Source of the DNA: Arthrobacter sp. 31Y
Lineage (GTDB): Bacteria > Actinomycetota > Actinomycetes > Actinomycetales > Micrococcaceae
Direction of reading: 5' to 3'
Length of the DNA: 64,000 nucleotides
Assembly: GCF_000526335.1 (NCBI RefSeq)
Contig: NZ_JAFW01000001.1
Coordinates: 3,286,001 to 3,350,000, forward strand
Positions 24,114 to 33,181 of the stretch are shown here, piece after piece; position 1 is the first letter of the stretch; every line of letters starts with the position of its first letter. The position numbers were made by a program, and so were the translations under genes. The notes beneath the pieces are model-generated. The model worked only from the letters and a program-made list of their open reading frames with translations. It was not told the DNA's origin and ran no database searches.

Positions 24114-24953
24114 ATGACTTCGTCACCAACACTTACTTTCAACGACGGCAACACCATCCCCCAGCTCGGCTACGGGGTGTGGCAAGTTGAAGACGATGTA
24201 GCCGAAAAGGTGGTGCGCCAGGCTTTCGAAGCCGGGTTCCGCCACATTGATACCGCCAAGATCTACGGCAACGAGGCAGGCGTCGGCCGTGCCATTGCAT
24301 CCTCCGGTCTTTCCGCCGAGGAAATCTTCATCACCACCAAGCTGTGGAACGCCGACCAGGGCTACGAATCCACGCTCGCCGCTTTTGAGGAGTCCATGGA
24401 CCGCCTCGGCCTCGAGACCCTGGACCTTTACCTGATTCACTGGCAGCAGCCCAAGCAGGAAAAGTACGTGGACACCTGGAAGGCCCTGATCGAGCTCAAG
24501 AAGCGCGGCCGGGTTAAGTCCATCGGTGTTTCCAATTTCACCAAGGAAGGCCTGCAGCACATCATTAATGAGACGGGCGTTGTTCCGGCCATTAACCAGG
24601 TGGAACTGCACCCGTTCTTCAACCAGGCTGACCTTCGCGAGTTCAATGCGTCCAAGGGAATCCTGACCCAGGCCTGGTCCCCGCTGGGCCAGGGTGGCGA
24701 ACTCCTCGAGAGCGCAACCGTGGCTGAGATTGCTGCCAAGCATGACGCCACCCCGGCTCAGGTCGTCATCGCCTGGCACCTGGCCATTGGCAACGTGGTG
24801 ATCCCCAAGTCCGTCACGGAGTCCCGCATCCAGGAGAACTTCGCGGCGCTCAACGTCACGCTGGACGCTACCGACGTCGAGGCCATCAACGGCCTGGACC
24901 GAGGCGCTGAAGGCCGCATCGGCCCGGACCCGGCAGTCTCCGACTTCGCCTAA
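24114..24953 (+). CDS. Aldo/keto reductase (2,5-diketo-D-gluconate reductase type)
   Basis: 279 residues from the ATG at 24114; ATG 24105 is an alternative. It has the TIM-barrel AKR signatures GFRHIDTAKIYGNEAGVG (catalytic Asp and Tyr), LYLIHWQQP (catalytic His) and GVSNFTKEGL. The catalytic Lys is within ITTKLWN. The cofactor-binding IPKSVTESRIQENFAAL near the C-terminus indicates NADPH. This is the AKR5-like group that reduces ketoses, methylglyoxal and related carbonyls. Cytoplasmic. A strong hairpin follows at 24971. It stands alone; the true substrate is unknown. Confidence 0.92.
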   Translation: MTSSPTLTFNDGNTIPQLGYGVWQVEDDVAEKVVRQAFEAGFRHIDTAKIYGNEAGVGRAIASSGLSAEEIFITTKLWNADQGYESTLAAFEESMDRLGLETLDLYLIHWQQPKQEKYVDTWKALIELKKRGRVKSIGVSNFTKEGLQHIINETGVVPAINQVELHPFFNQADLREFNASKGILTQAWSPLGQGGELLESATVAEIAAKHDATPAQVVIAWHLAIGNVVIPKSVTESRIQENFAALNVTLDATDVEAINGLDRGAEGRIGPDPAVSDFA

Positions 24954-24970
24954 ACGCGAAGTCTCACTCT

Positions 24971-25003
24971 GGTGCCCCGTACCCTTCATGGGTGCGGGGC
25001 ACC
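24971..25003 (+). terminator. Intrinsic terminator after the aldo/keto reductase
   Basis: 14-nt arms GGTGCCCCGTACCC (24971-24984) and GGGTGCGGGGCACC (24990-25003) with one mismatch and a 5-nt loop, followed by TGCCTTTAA. Confidence 0.8.
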
Positions 25004-25095
25004 TGCCTTTAACGCTCGACGGCGGTTCTTGCCTCCGTGATACAGCGCACCGGAGTCCGTGATGAAATTGAGCGACGCAGACGGACGGAGTTGGC

Positions 25096-26052
25096 ATGGT
25101 GGTGTTTGACGCATTGGAGCGGCAGATTGTTGCTGCCCTGCAACTGGATCCGCGCTGCCCTTGGCGGAAGATGGCGGCCGTCTTAGGGGAAGCCGAACGA
25201 ACTGTTGCCCGCAGGGGATCGCAGTTGCTGGAATCCGGTGCGGTGGCCGTGGTGGGAATCCGCCCTAGGCCGTCGGTAGTGCTGGTTGAAATGCGGTGCA
25301 TGCCCGGGACGGTACGTGCCGCAGCCCACGCCCTCTCGCAACGCTCGGACACCACCTTCGTCTACACCACCACCGGCACCGGTGACTGTGTGGCCGAAGT
25401 ACTCACTGAACCGTCGCGCATGGCGGAGGTCCTCTCTGATGAGCTGCCGGCCACCCTTGGTTTGCGCGATTCCACCAGTTATCCCGTGCTTCGGTACTTC
25501 CGGACCATCCGCGGTTGGCGGCCGGAGGTTCTCACCGCGGACAAAGCCGAGGCACTCCGCTCTACCTTCACCCAGGATTCAGGCGCCCTAGTGCCACGGC
25601 AGGATTTGAGTCGTCAGGACAACGAACTCGTGGACGCGCTGTGCGCCGACGGCCGGATGAGTTTTGAGGCTTTGGGTCGTAGGGTTGGCGTTTCAGAGGC
25701 AACTGCCCGCCGCCGCAGCGAATGGTTGCTGACCAATAACCAGGTCCACTTGAGGGCCATCGTAGAGCCCGCGTCCTTTGGCCTTGGCGTTGAAGCGCTA
25801 CTCTGGATCCGCGCCTCGCCGCAGCACGTCGAGCACGTGGGGAAGAGCTTGGCTGAGCTTCCCACCGTCCGATATGCCGCGGCGATCGCAGGCAATTACC
25901 AGATCATGGCGGACGTGACCGTGGAGGACATGGCTGCGCTCTACCGCTTCATCACCACCTCCGAATGGGCACAAAACGCCTCCGGCGTAGACGTTTCCAT
26001 CCTTCTTGATGCGCGGAAGCGCGGCGGCCGGGTTATGCGGTCACCGTCGTAA
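25096..26052 (+). CDS. Lrp/AsnC regulator with two fused HTH-sensor units
   Basis: 318 residues, twice the usual Lrp length. The first AsnC-type HTH (about 1-50: FDALERQIVAALQLDPRCPW) is followed by a sensor domain. A second HTH (about 170-220: LSRQDNELVDALCADGRMSF, VGVSEATARRRSEWLL) is followed by a second sensor with GNYQIMADVTVEDMAAL. Such tandem-fused forms occur in actinobacteria and act like a built-in dimer that senses an amino acid or similar ligand. It is convergent with the amidase gene, their 3' ends overlapping by 20 bp. It may regulate the neighbouring amidase or the DUF5058/M20 operon. Confidence 0.85.
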   Translation: MVVFDALERQIVAALQLDPRCPWRKMAAVLGEAERTVARRGSQLLESGAVAVVGIRPRPSVVLVEMRCMPGTVRAAAHALSQRSDTTFVYTTTGTGDCVAEVLTEPSRMAEVLSDELPATLGLRDSTSYPVLRYFRTIRGWRPEVLTADKAEALRSTFTQDSGALVPRQDLSRQDNELVDALCADGRMSFEALGRRVGVSEATARRRSEWLLTNNQVHLRAIVEPASFGLGVEALLWIRASPQHVEHVGKSLAELPTVRYAAAIAGNYQIMADVTVEDMAALYRFITTSEWAQNASGVDVSILLDARKRGGRVMRSPS

Positions 26053-27481
26053 GGGGAGTCTGCACTGCCCTGAAAGCTGGTGCGACGGCGGCGTACCCCG
26101 TCTGCTGCTCGAACGCGCGGCCATAGCGGAGCAGCTGCATGTCCGTGTAGTGGTTGCCGGCGAGCTGCAGGCCGATGGGTAGTCCGGCGGAGCTGAATCC
26201 CGCGGGAACACTGAGCACAGGCAAACCGGTTGCGGACAGGAGGCAGGCTGACCGCATCCAGTCCAAGTACGTTTCCGAGGCCGTCCCGGCAATGTCCGCG
26301 GGGTACCGGAGGGTGGCATCAAAGGGGAGAACCTGCGCGCAGGGGCTGGCGAAAAGATCGTATCGTCCAAAGAAGTCCTGAACGCTCAATTCCAGCCGGG
26401 TCCGGGCGGCCGCGGTCTCAATGACATCCCGCGCCGTCAGGGCGAACCCCTTCTCCACGTTCCAGTGGACTTCGGGCTTGATAACGTCACCGGCGCGCTC
26501 CAGGATCGGCCCAAGGCCTGCTGCGAAGTCCAAGGCCCGAGTATTGCCGAACACCAGGTCCGCTTCGCTGAAATCCGGGGTGGCCTCCTCCACGATCGCT
26601 CCGAGATCTTCAAAGATGGCCAGTTGCCGCTCAAGATGGTCCACGATCTCCGGGTCCACCGGCACCCCGATCCCGAAGTCGCGGGACCAGCCGATCCGCA
26701 CACCGCGCATGTCGGTCTCCAAAGTGGATCGAAACACCTCCGGGTCCAGCCCGGAGGGATAGGGAACGCGTGGATCGCTGCCCGCGGTCACGGACATGAA
26801 CAAGGCGATGTCTTCCACGCTCCGGGCCATGGGGCCGGTCCTTCCCAGCCACGCATAGGCGTTGGCAGTGGACGGCATGGGGATGACCGCCGTCGATGGC
26901 CTGAAGCCCGCCACGTTGCAGAAGGAGGCCGGGATTCGGAGCGATCCACCCATGTCGCTGCCGTCGCCGATGCTTTGGACGCGGGATGCGACGACGGCCG
27001 CCACGCCGCCGCTGCTGCCGCCGGCGCTCAGTGTTGGCGCGTAGGGGTTGGTGGTGGTCCCGAAGAGCTCGTTGAATGTGTGGGAGCCGGCGCCGAACTC
27101 GGGAACATTGGATTTTCCTGTGCTGACCACTCCGGCCGCCTTTAACCGCGCGATGATGAGGTCATCGGCGTCGGGGACGAAGTCACGCAAGGCGAGAGAG
27201 CCTTGGGTGGTGCGCATCCCGGCGGTGTTGTTGGTGTCCTTGTGGGTCATGGGCACCCCGTGGAGGGGTGGTAGTTCTGCTCCGGACGCCGTGAGCTGAT
27301 CGGCCCGGTGTGCCAAGGCATGGGCGCCTTCCGCGTCGAGGGTCACCACTGCGTTGACCACGGGATTAATCTCGGAAATGCGCTCCAGATGTTCGGTCAA
27401 CGCTTCGCGAGCCGAGACTTCCTTACGGCGAATGGCTGCGGAAAGTTCGACGGCGGACATCTCGCCAAGGGTGTCAGGCAT
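26033..27481 (-). CDS. Amidase (amidase signature family)
   Basis: 482 residues, typical for the family. The Ser-cisSer-Lys triad is visible: Lys in PMTHKDTNNTAGMRTT (about 80), the cis-Ser in SAGGSSGGVAAV (about 155) and the nucleophile in GDGSDMGGSLRIPASFCNV (about 178). Soluble and cytoplasmic. It hydrolyses amides to acid and ammonia; substrate range cannot be told. It is divergent from the DUF5058 transporter operon, with 272 bp between the starts. The two may share control by the double Lrp regulator at 25096, since amidase plus M20 hydrolase suggests a route for using acylated amino acids or amides as nitrogen source. Confidence 0.9.
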   Translation of the reverse strand: MPDTLGEMSAVELSAAIRRKEVSAREALTEHLERISEINPVVNAVVTLDAEGAHALAHRADQLTASGAELPPLHGVPMTHKDTNNTAGMRTTQGSLALRDFVPDADDLIIARLKAAGVVSTGKSNVPEFGAGSHTFNELFGTTTNPYAPTLSAGGSSGGVAAVVASRVQSIGDGSDMGGSLRIPASFCNVAGFRPSTAVIPMPSTANAYAWLGRTGPMARSVEDIALFMSVTAGSDPRVPYPSGLDPEVFRSTLETDMRGVRIGWSRDFGIGVPVDPEIVDHLERQLAIFEDLGAIVEEATPDFSEADLVFGNTRALDFAAGLGPILERAGDVIKPEVHWNVEKGFALTARDVIETAAARTRLELSVQDFFGRYDLFASPCAQVLPFDATLRYPADIAGTASETYLDWMRSACLLSATGLPVLSVPAGFSSAGLPIGLQLAGNHYTDMQLLRYGRAFEQQTGYAAVAPAFRAVQTPLTTVTA

Positions 27482-27753
27482 GGTGCTCCTTTGCTGGATT
27501 GCTACTTCCTGAAAGTGTGCCGGGTCACATTGATGGGGGGAAGTCCTGGATCAACCAATGGCAAGCTTTGAACGATTCGGCCACAACCGAGGCTGATTTC
27601 GTCAGCTATTGTGTGTGATCCGGCTCATAGCGGAGGGTGTTGGTAACCCACTGGCCGATCTGGTCGATGGGTAAGGATTTGCCCCACAGCGCCACATACC
27701 GCACAGCGTCGTCCGGATGCGGACTTGCCGAGGGGCCAACACCGGAGGTTCCC

Positions 27754-28515
27754 ATGCACCAACCCCTGGCTCTTCAACCGCTCGCACCCAACGACTCAAC
27801 CGACATCATGGCCATCGCCAACAATCCCGTCCTGTGGATCTGCGTGGCGGGCGTCTTCGGCGTGATCATCATTCAGTCCCTCATCTTCATGAAAGCCGCG
27901 CGGCGGGCCGCTCCCTCCGTGGACATGAGTGCGCAGGACATCAAGACCTCGTTCCGCTCCGGCGCCGTCTCGGCCATCGGTCCCTCCCTGGCGGTCTCGC
28001 TGGTGGCCATTGCTTTGCTGGGTCTCTTCGGGGCGCCGGCTGTGTTGTCCAGGATCGGCCTGATCGGTTCAGCTGCCTACGATGTTTCGGCCGCCGGTAT
28101 CGCGGCAGGTTCCATGGGGGCCAAGCTCGGCGACGCCAGCTACACGCAAAGTGTCTTCGCGGTGGCGTTCTTCGCCATGAGCATTGGCGGTGCGATGTGG
28201 ATGCTTGCCACCTTGATCCTGACCCCACTGCTGCGCAAGGGTGACGCCAAGATCCGCTCGGTGAACCCGGCAGCCATGGCGATCGTCCCTGCTGCGGCAT
28301 TGATCGGTGCCTTCTCTTGCCTAGGGCTCACCGAGCTGCCCAAATCGGGAATCCACGTGCTGTCCTTCGTGGTCTCCGCAGCGGTCATGGGCACATGCCT
28401 GTTGCTGGCCAAGAAACTCGGCAAGAGCTGGTTGCGTGAATGGGGGCTCGGAATCTCGATCGTCATTGGCCTGGGTGCCGCATTGCTTGCTGTCGGACCG
28501 GCCGTCGGCGCCTAA
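27754..28515 (+). CDS. DUF5058 family membrane protein, putative transporter subunit
   Basis: 253 residues with about 6-7 membrane helices. The ATG at 27754 has GGAGG 5 nt before it. Frames extending upstream to 27637 lack a site. Recognisable blocks are MSAQDIKTSFRSGAVSAIGP and RIGLIGSAAYDVSAAGIAAG. DUF5058 proteins are almost always followed by a second membrane protein and a peptidase M20 gene, as here. The two membrane genes therefore probably form one importer for the hydrolase substrate. The transport role is inferred from context. Confidence 0.8.
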   Translation: MHQPLALQPLAPNDSTDIMAIANNPVLWICVAGVFGVIIIQSLIFMKAARRAAPSVDMSAQDIKTSFRSGAVSAIGPSLAVSLVAIALLGLFGAPAVLSRIGLIGSAAYDVSAAGIAAGSMGAKLGDASYTQSVFAVAFFAMSIGGAMWMLATLILTPLLRKGDAKIRSVNPAAMAIVPAAALIGAFSCLGLTELPKSGIHVLSFVVSAAVMGTCLLLAKKLGKSWLREWGLGISIVIGLGAALLAVGPAVGA

Positions 28516-28574
28516 ACGCGCTGCCGCAAGCCGCAAGACGTCGTCATTCTCTGAGCCCGAAAGGAACACCCCTC

Positions 28575-29309
28575 ATGTCTTCCATCACTTCTGCTCCAAC
28601 CGCAAACAACACCGCCATGGCGGACTTCAGCCGCACCACGTCACGCTGGGGCCAGATCACCATGATCGCCGGCCTCCTGATTTCCGTGGCGGGTCCGCTG
28701 TACCTGGTTTTCGCCACCGGACTGGATATTGCGCCCGCCCAGCTTTGGATCGCGTTCGCGGCAGTGGCCGCAACGTTCGGCATTATCTGGATCGTCGAGC
28801 CCCTCACGTATTATCCGATCCTTGGCCCGGCCGCGATGTACCAGGCCTTCATGATCGGCAACATCTCCAATAAGCTCCTCCCAGCGGCACTGATCGCCCA
28901 AACCAATATCGGTGCAAAGCCGGGCAGCAAGCGGGCGGAACTTGCCGCCGTCGTAGCTATCTGCGGTGCGGCGGTAGTCCACCTGGTCTCCTTGGCGATC
29001 TTCGTCGGTCTCCTGGGCAGCTGGCTCATCAGCGTTATCCCCCCGTCGGTGCTGCTCGTTACCCGGCTCTACGTGCTGCCCAGCGTCCTGGGAGCCGTGC
29101 TGGTGCAGGCCATCGTGTCCATGAAACAGCCCCGCACCACCGTATTCGCACTGTTGGTCTCGGCCATCGTCGTCTTCGTGGTGCTGCCGCTGGTGCCCTC
29201 GCTCGCCATGGTGTCCACCGCCATCGCCGTTCTGGGCACCATCCTGCTGGCGTGGTTCTTCCGCGGGAAGACCACCATTGCCGAGGCGAAGCCTATCCAC
29301 ATCGAGTAG
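28575..29309 (+). CDS. Membrane protein partner of DUF5058
   Basis: 244 residues with about 6 hydrophobic helices. Starts at ATG 28575 after AAGGAAC. Conserved-looking block: YYPILGPAAMYQAFMIGNIS, then NKLLPAAL. It sits 59 bp after the DUF5058 gene and 50 bp before the M20 hydrolase, the standard three-gene set. It is probably the second half of a heteromeric transporter. Name and substrate unknown. Confidence 0.75.
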   Translation: MSSITSAPTANNTAMADFSRTTSRWGQITMIAGLLISVAGPLYLVFATGLDIAPAQLWIAFAAVAATFGIIWIVEPLTYYPILGPAAMYQAFMIGNISNKLLPAALIAQTNIGAKPGSKRAELAAVVAICGAAVVHLVSLAIFVGLLGSWLISVIPPSVLLVTRLYVLPSVLGAVLVQAIVSMKQPRTTVFALLVSAIVVFVVLPLVPSLAMVSTAIAVLGTILLAWFFRGKTTIAEAKPIHIE

Positions 29310-29359
29310 CAACGCCCTCCCGATAAGCCAAAGCCCCGCCCACAGGAAAGACAGGACCC

Positions 29360-30586
29360 ATGACGTCAACAGCCACAGCCCTTCAGCTCGATACCCACCA
29401 GACCGCCAAGCTCCACGCGTTGTACCGGCACCTTCACGCGCATCCGGAACTGTCCATGCAGGAGTTCGCAACGGCCACGCTGATCGAGGAGCAATTGGAT
29501 GGCCTGGGCATTGAGCATTTCCGCTGCGGTGGGACCGGTGTGGTGGGAATCCTGCGAAACGGTGATGGTCCCGTGGTGGCCTTCCGTGCCGATTCCGATG
29601 GCCTGCCCATCGAAGAGGCCACCGGGCTGGACTACGCCAGCACGGACACGGGCACACTGCCTGATGGCACCACGGTCCCGGTGATGCACGGCTGCGGGCA
29701 CGACACCCACGTGGCCAGCCTGCTGGGTGCCGTCGAGGTGCTTGCCGGCAGCCGGGACGCTTGGTCCGGGACCCTGGTGCTGATCTTCCAGCCCGGCGAG
29801 GAGACTGCCGCCGGTGCGCTGGCCATGCTCGACGACGGACTGTGGGACAAGGCCCCGCGGCCGGAGGTGGTCTTCGGGCAGCATGTCATGCCCCGGCCGG
29901 TGGGTACTGTTGCGATTTCCAGCGGGCCGGTGGCAGCGATGGCGGATTCGCTCAGGGTCACGGTTTACGGCCAGCAGTCCCATGGCTCGCAGCCGCAGGA
30001 TTCCATTGATCCCATCGTGATGGCCGCGCACATGGTCACCCGGCTGCAGGGCATTGTGTCCCGCGAGCTGGATCCGCGGAAGTCCGCCGTCGTCACCGTG
30101 GGCACGTTCCACGCGGGCCTCAAAGAAAACATCATCCCTGCCTCGGCCGAGTTCACCCTCAACATCCGAACTTTCGACGAGGACGTCCGCGGCCAGGTTC
30201 TGGCCGCCGTTCGCCGCATCATCGAGGCAGAGGCCGCCGCATCCGGGGCACCGAAGCCGGACATTGAGGAGATGTACCGCTTCCCGCAGTGCTTCAACGA
30301 TCCCGACGCCGTTCCTTCCGTCATCGAGGCCCTGCGGCTTGCGCTTGGCCCTGAGGCTGTGGAGATCACGCCTCCGATGATGGGCAGCGAGGACTTCGGG
30401 CACTTGGGCACCGCAATCGGAGTGCCGTCCGTGTTCTGGATGTTCGGCGGCACACCAACGGCCGGACATGACGGACCTGGTCCCATTCCAGTCAACCATT
30501 CGCCGTACTTCGCGCCCGAGCTGGAAGGTTCGCTGGCCGGGGGAGTCTCCGCCGCCGTCGCCGTGCTGATGTCCCGGCTGGGCTAG
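29360..30586 (+). CDS. M20 family amidohydrolase (N-acyl amino acid / hippurate hydrolase type)
   Basis: 408 residues. Metal-binding and catalytic motifs of peptidase M20D are clear: FRADSDGLPI, HGCGHDTHVASLLGAVE, a catalytic Glu pair in LIFQPGEETAAGA, and GSEDFGHL near the C-terminus. The dimerisation domain lies around residues 190-305. It cleaves N-acyl amino acids, indole-acetyl-amino acids or hippurate-like substrates. As the last gene of the DUF5058 operon, it most likely hydrolyses what that transporter imports. Cytoplasmic; the substrate is not shown by the sequence. Confidence 0.9.
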   Translation: MTSTATALQLDTHQTAKLHALYRHLHAHPELSMQEFATATLIEEQLDGLGIEHFRCGGTGVVGILRNGDGPVVAFRADSDGLPIEEATGLDYASTDTGTLPDGTTVPVMHGCGHDTHVASLLGAVEVLAGSRDAWSGTLVLIFQPGEETAAGALAMLDDGLWDKAPRPEVVFGQHVMPRPVGTVAISSGPVAAMADSLRVTVYGQQSHGSQPQDSIDPIVMAAHMVTRLQGIVSRELDPRKSAVVTVGTFHAGLKENIIPASAEFTLNIRTFDEDVRGQVLAAVRRIIEAEAAASGAPKPDIEEMYRFPQCFNDPDAVPSVIEALRLALGPEAVEITPPMMGSEDFGHLGTAIGVPSVFWMFGGTPTAGHDGPGPIPVNHSPYFAPELEGSLAGGVSAAVAVLMSRLG

Positions 30587-30596
30587 CATCGGACTG

Positions 30597-31391
30597 GTGA
30601 ACGCCCTTGACCTCGTTTCCATCCCGCCGGGAGAAATAGAGCTGCGTGATGCCCGATCCCGGGGCAAGCGCTTGGTTGCCCTTGAGCCATTCTCGCTGGG
30701 GAGCATCCCCGTGATGGCGTCGCAATGGGCGTCTGTAAAAGGCGGTGCCAAGGGCCAGGACGTGCCCGGGAAGAGGGATGGCAGTGCCCCGAAGCACCCC
30801 GTGACCTGGTTCGACGCCATACGGTGGTGCAACAAAGCATCCGAGGCCGCCGGACTAACGCCGGCCTATTCAGTTCACCACCGAGACATCGTCTGGTACC
30901 CAGAGGCCGACGGTTACCGGCTGCCCACCGAAGCCGAATGGGAGTGGGCGTGCCGCGCAGGTACAACCACTCCTCGGTATGGAGAGCTGGCGGACATTGC
31001 GTGGACAGCCGCGGACGAGGTAGAAGGTCCTCAGGAAGTTGCCGGCAAAGCTCCCAACGGCTTCGGCCTGTTCGACATGCTCGGCAATGTCTGGGAGTGG
31101 TGCTGGGACTATGCGGACACCGCCCGGTACGGCGATTACCGCAGCTTACGGGGCGGTGGTTGGGCCGATCCCGCTTGGAGTTGCCGGGCGTCGGTCCGTC
31201 GGGGGAGCGCCCCGGACGCCGTTTTGGAAGACGTGGGCTTCCGGGTGGCCCGCGGAGCGGTGGGAACAACAGGCGAGCAGCAGGCGCAAGGCTGGTCCGC
31301 CGTCGAGGATTGGCAGCGGGCGCAAATCCGTGGTCCTTTGCCCCTGGGCTGGACGCCGAACCGTGAGCTGAGGAGACCCGGAGCCCCCTAG
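30597..31391 (+). CDS. Formylglycine-generating-enzyme (SUMF1/EgtB/PvdO) fold protein
   Basis: 264 residues, GTG start 10 bp after the M20 gene. The FGE-sulfatase fold is evident: HPVTWFDAIRWCNKASEAAG, YRLPTEAEWEWACRAG, GLFDMLGNVWEWCWDYAD, RSLRGGGW and VGFRVAR. The domain covers about residues 1-225, followed by a short basic tail. Members include true sulfatase activators, ergothioneine synthase EgtB and non-catalytic domains. The pair of Cys used by SUMF1 for copper is not clearly conserved. No sulfatase lies nearby, so activity is uncertain. It may be the last gene of the operon, since the gap is short. Confidence 0.8.
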   Translation: MNALDLVSIPPGEIELRDARSRGKRLVALEPFSLGSIPVMASQWASVKGGAKGQDVPGKRDGSAPKHPVTWFDAIRWCNKASEAAGLTPAYSVHHRDIVWYPEADGYRLPTEAEWEWACRAGTTTPRYGELADIAWTAADEVEGPQEVAGKAPNGFGLFDMLGNVWEWCWDYADTARYGDYRSLRGGGWADPAWSCRASVRRGSAPDAVLEDVGFRVARGAVGTTGEQQAQGWSAVEDWQRAQIRGPLPLGWTPNRELRRPGAP

Positions 31392-31392
31392 G

Positions 31393-32628
31393 ATGGGGCC
31401 CATGGGGGAAATTGAAGATCTTTTTGATGGGCCTGCATCTGGACTGCCAGCACCGCTTTCCAACAAAGCCGTGCTGAATGGACGGACTGTGCTGTCTGGA
31501 CGGACTGCCCGGTATCGGCCGGCGGTGGAGGCAAGGGCTCCCATCAAGCACCTTGCCGGTTACGCGCCCTTCGTGGCGTTCTGCGAAAGCGGGGGAGCTC
31601 CCGCTGGGCAGCTCGCCTCCGACGTGAGCGCGTTGCTGGCATTCTTGCGCACCAACATCGGCGACATCTCAGCTGAACCCGGGCTGAGCGAGGCCGCCAC
31701 CATTTTCGTTGGGAACGTCATTGCGGCCATGCGCCCGGAAGCGCACTGGACAGTGATGGCGGACGGATCCCGCGAAGTAGGCACCCGCGACATGACGATC
31801 ACGGTGGACCGCTTGGTCGACGGGCTGCGGGAGGCCGACGACGGAATGGTGGCCGGCCTCCTCACGCAACTTGCCGAGTGGGCGGCTGAGGAGCCGGACG
31901 GTCCCGCGCTCCCCGCGTTGCGACCGGTCCCCAGCGGGCAAGCCCGTGAACCATTTGTGCGGCCGGAGCTGCCCTCACGTGACTATCGCAATGCTGACGG
32001 CGAAGCGATCGGATATGGGAACCGATGGGGCGCAGATAGCCCACCCGCGGACTCCTACAGCGTGGAAACTCACGGGGAACGATTCGAGGGGCTCCACAAG
32101 GTGGCCCGGGCTTTGATCGAGTATCTGGAGAGCGAGTACGACGTCGATGTCAGCTGGGATGCGGCCCACGCGGCGGACGTGTCCATGAATACCGACGAGG
32201 TGATCGACGTCGCGCGTCTTACACCTCGGGACCCACTCGCCGCTCCGCTGACGTTCGTGGTGACTGGTTCCCCGGGGGTGGTGGTCCACGCGGGTGCGCT
32301 GCACGACTTTCCGTTCCCTATCTGCGGCTGCGACGCTTGTGACGAGACTGCTGAGAGCGAAGCGTCCCGCTTGGAGACGTTGGTCCTTGGTGTTGCAGCG
32401 GGCGGCTACGGCGAACGCTACCCCGTGGGCCGGAAGAAGTGGGCGGAGTACGCGCTCTTCGCTGCAGACGGATCCGGCAACGAAAGCGGCTCTAGTCCTC
32501 GGGGAGCCACAACCGCTCAACTCGCCGCCGCTGAGGAGCGGCTCCGAGCCGTCCCGGACGGGTGGAGGCCATGGCCACTCAAGAGGAGCGGGACGTCTAC
32601 TCGTGTTTCGGGGCCAGGGCCCGCCTAG
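31393..32628 (+). CDS. DUF6226 family protein with a helical N-terminal domain
   Basis: 411 residues; ATG at 31393 (an ATG at 31402 is possible). The C-terminal half (about 205-400) fits DUF6226: FEGLHKVARALIEYLESEYD, VARLTPRDPLAAPLTFVVTG, then HDFPFPICGCDACDE with its two cysteines. The N-terminal part (about 45-165: FVAFCESGG, SDVSALLAFLRTNIGDIS, FVGNVIAAMRPEAHW) is a separate helical domain I do not recognise, so the protein may be a fusion. Soluble, no signal. It starts 1 bp after the FGE-type gene and is probably cotranscribed. Function unknown. Confidence 0.6.
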   Translation: MGPMGEIEDLFDGPASGLPAPLSNKAVLNGRTVLSGRTARYRPAVEARAPIKHLAGYAPFVAFCESGGAPAGQLASDVSALLAFLRTNIGDISAEPGLSEAATIFVGNVIAAMRPEAHWTVMADGSREVGTRDMTITVDRLVDGLREADDGMVAGLLTQLAEWAAEEPDGPALPALRPVPSGQAREPFVRPELPSRDYRNADGEAIGYGNRWGADSPPADSYSVETHGERFEGLHKVARALIEYLESEYDVDVSWDAAHAADVSMNTDEVIDVARLTPRDPLAAPLTFVVTGSPGVVVHAGALHDFPFPICGCDACDETAESEASRLETLVLGVAAGGYGERYPVGRKKWAEYALFAADGSGNESGSSPRGATTAQLAAAEERLRAVPDGWRPWPLKRSGTSTRVSGPGPA

Positions 32629-32851
32629 CTGTGCCGCCGTTCAGTAGGTCCTGGGCGCGGACCGCGATGAGCTCGGACAGGAAGCCGAGGGACTCGGGTG
32701 GCGCCGCGGCGTTGTCCAGCCGGTTCAAACGCGAGGGCGGTGGACACCAAGGGTTCGGGCTTGATGATGTGGGTTGACACCGAGCCACGGCCTGGCCAAG
32801 CCCAGCCGTAACCCACTCCGAATGTCCTATATCTTGAACATTTCAAACGAA

Positions 32852-32887
32852 AAGCCCCGCCGGTTCAACGAGCCAGCGGGGCTTTTT
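32852..32887. terminator. Terminator of tRNA-Thr, also readable in the other direction
   Basis: AAGCCCCGC and GCGGGGCTT arms with an intervening imperfect stem, followed by TTTTT on the plus strand and TTTT on the minus strand. It lies just past the tRNA-Thr 3' end. Confidence 0.8.
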
Positions 32888-32892
32888 CTCTG

Positions 32893-32965
32893 AGCTTCCT
32901 ATCAGAATCGAACTGATGACCTTTTCATTACGAGTGAAACGCTCTACCGACTGAGCTAAGGAAGC
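32893..32965 (-). tRNA. tRNA-Thr(CGU)
   Basis: 73 nt. Acceptor GCTTCCT/AGGAAGC, D-arm with AGCTCAGTCGGTAGAGC, anticodon stem TTTCA/TGAAA around CTCGTAA (anticodon CGT) and T-loop TTCGATT. CCA is not encoded. Confidence 0.95.
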
Positions 32966-33181
32966 ACCGCGTTCATCACCGGTTTCCCGGGCGATCACGC
33001 AAGACATAACTGTAATAGAGGCACCGCACCCGGGTCAAAACGAGGGCGACGGCGGCCGTTGCGGGGATGTTCACCCTCGCGTCGGGCCGGGTTCAGGCGG
33101 TGGTTTCCCGGTGGCCGGAAGCTGGGGAATCAACTGTGGCGAGGTACACCCGCTACACCTACAAACCGAAGGGGCCGCTCC

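Larger units (their letters stand above)
32629..33181. other. Intergenic region with tRNA-Thr and its terminator
   Basis: Apart from the tRNA and hairpin listed separately, nothing convincing is seen. A minus-strand frame ending at 32597 (SLGFLSELIAVRAQDLLNGG) has protein-like composition at its C-terminus but no credible upstream half. It could be the tail of a lost gene. Confidence 0.45.

Noticed and set aside
32597..32788. Minus-strand 63-residue frame with a protein-like C-terminus
   Set aside because: No upstream part, no ribosome-binding site and no recognised family; kept only as a possible remnant in the intergenic entry.
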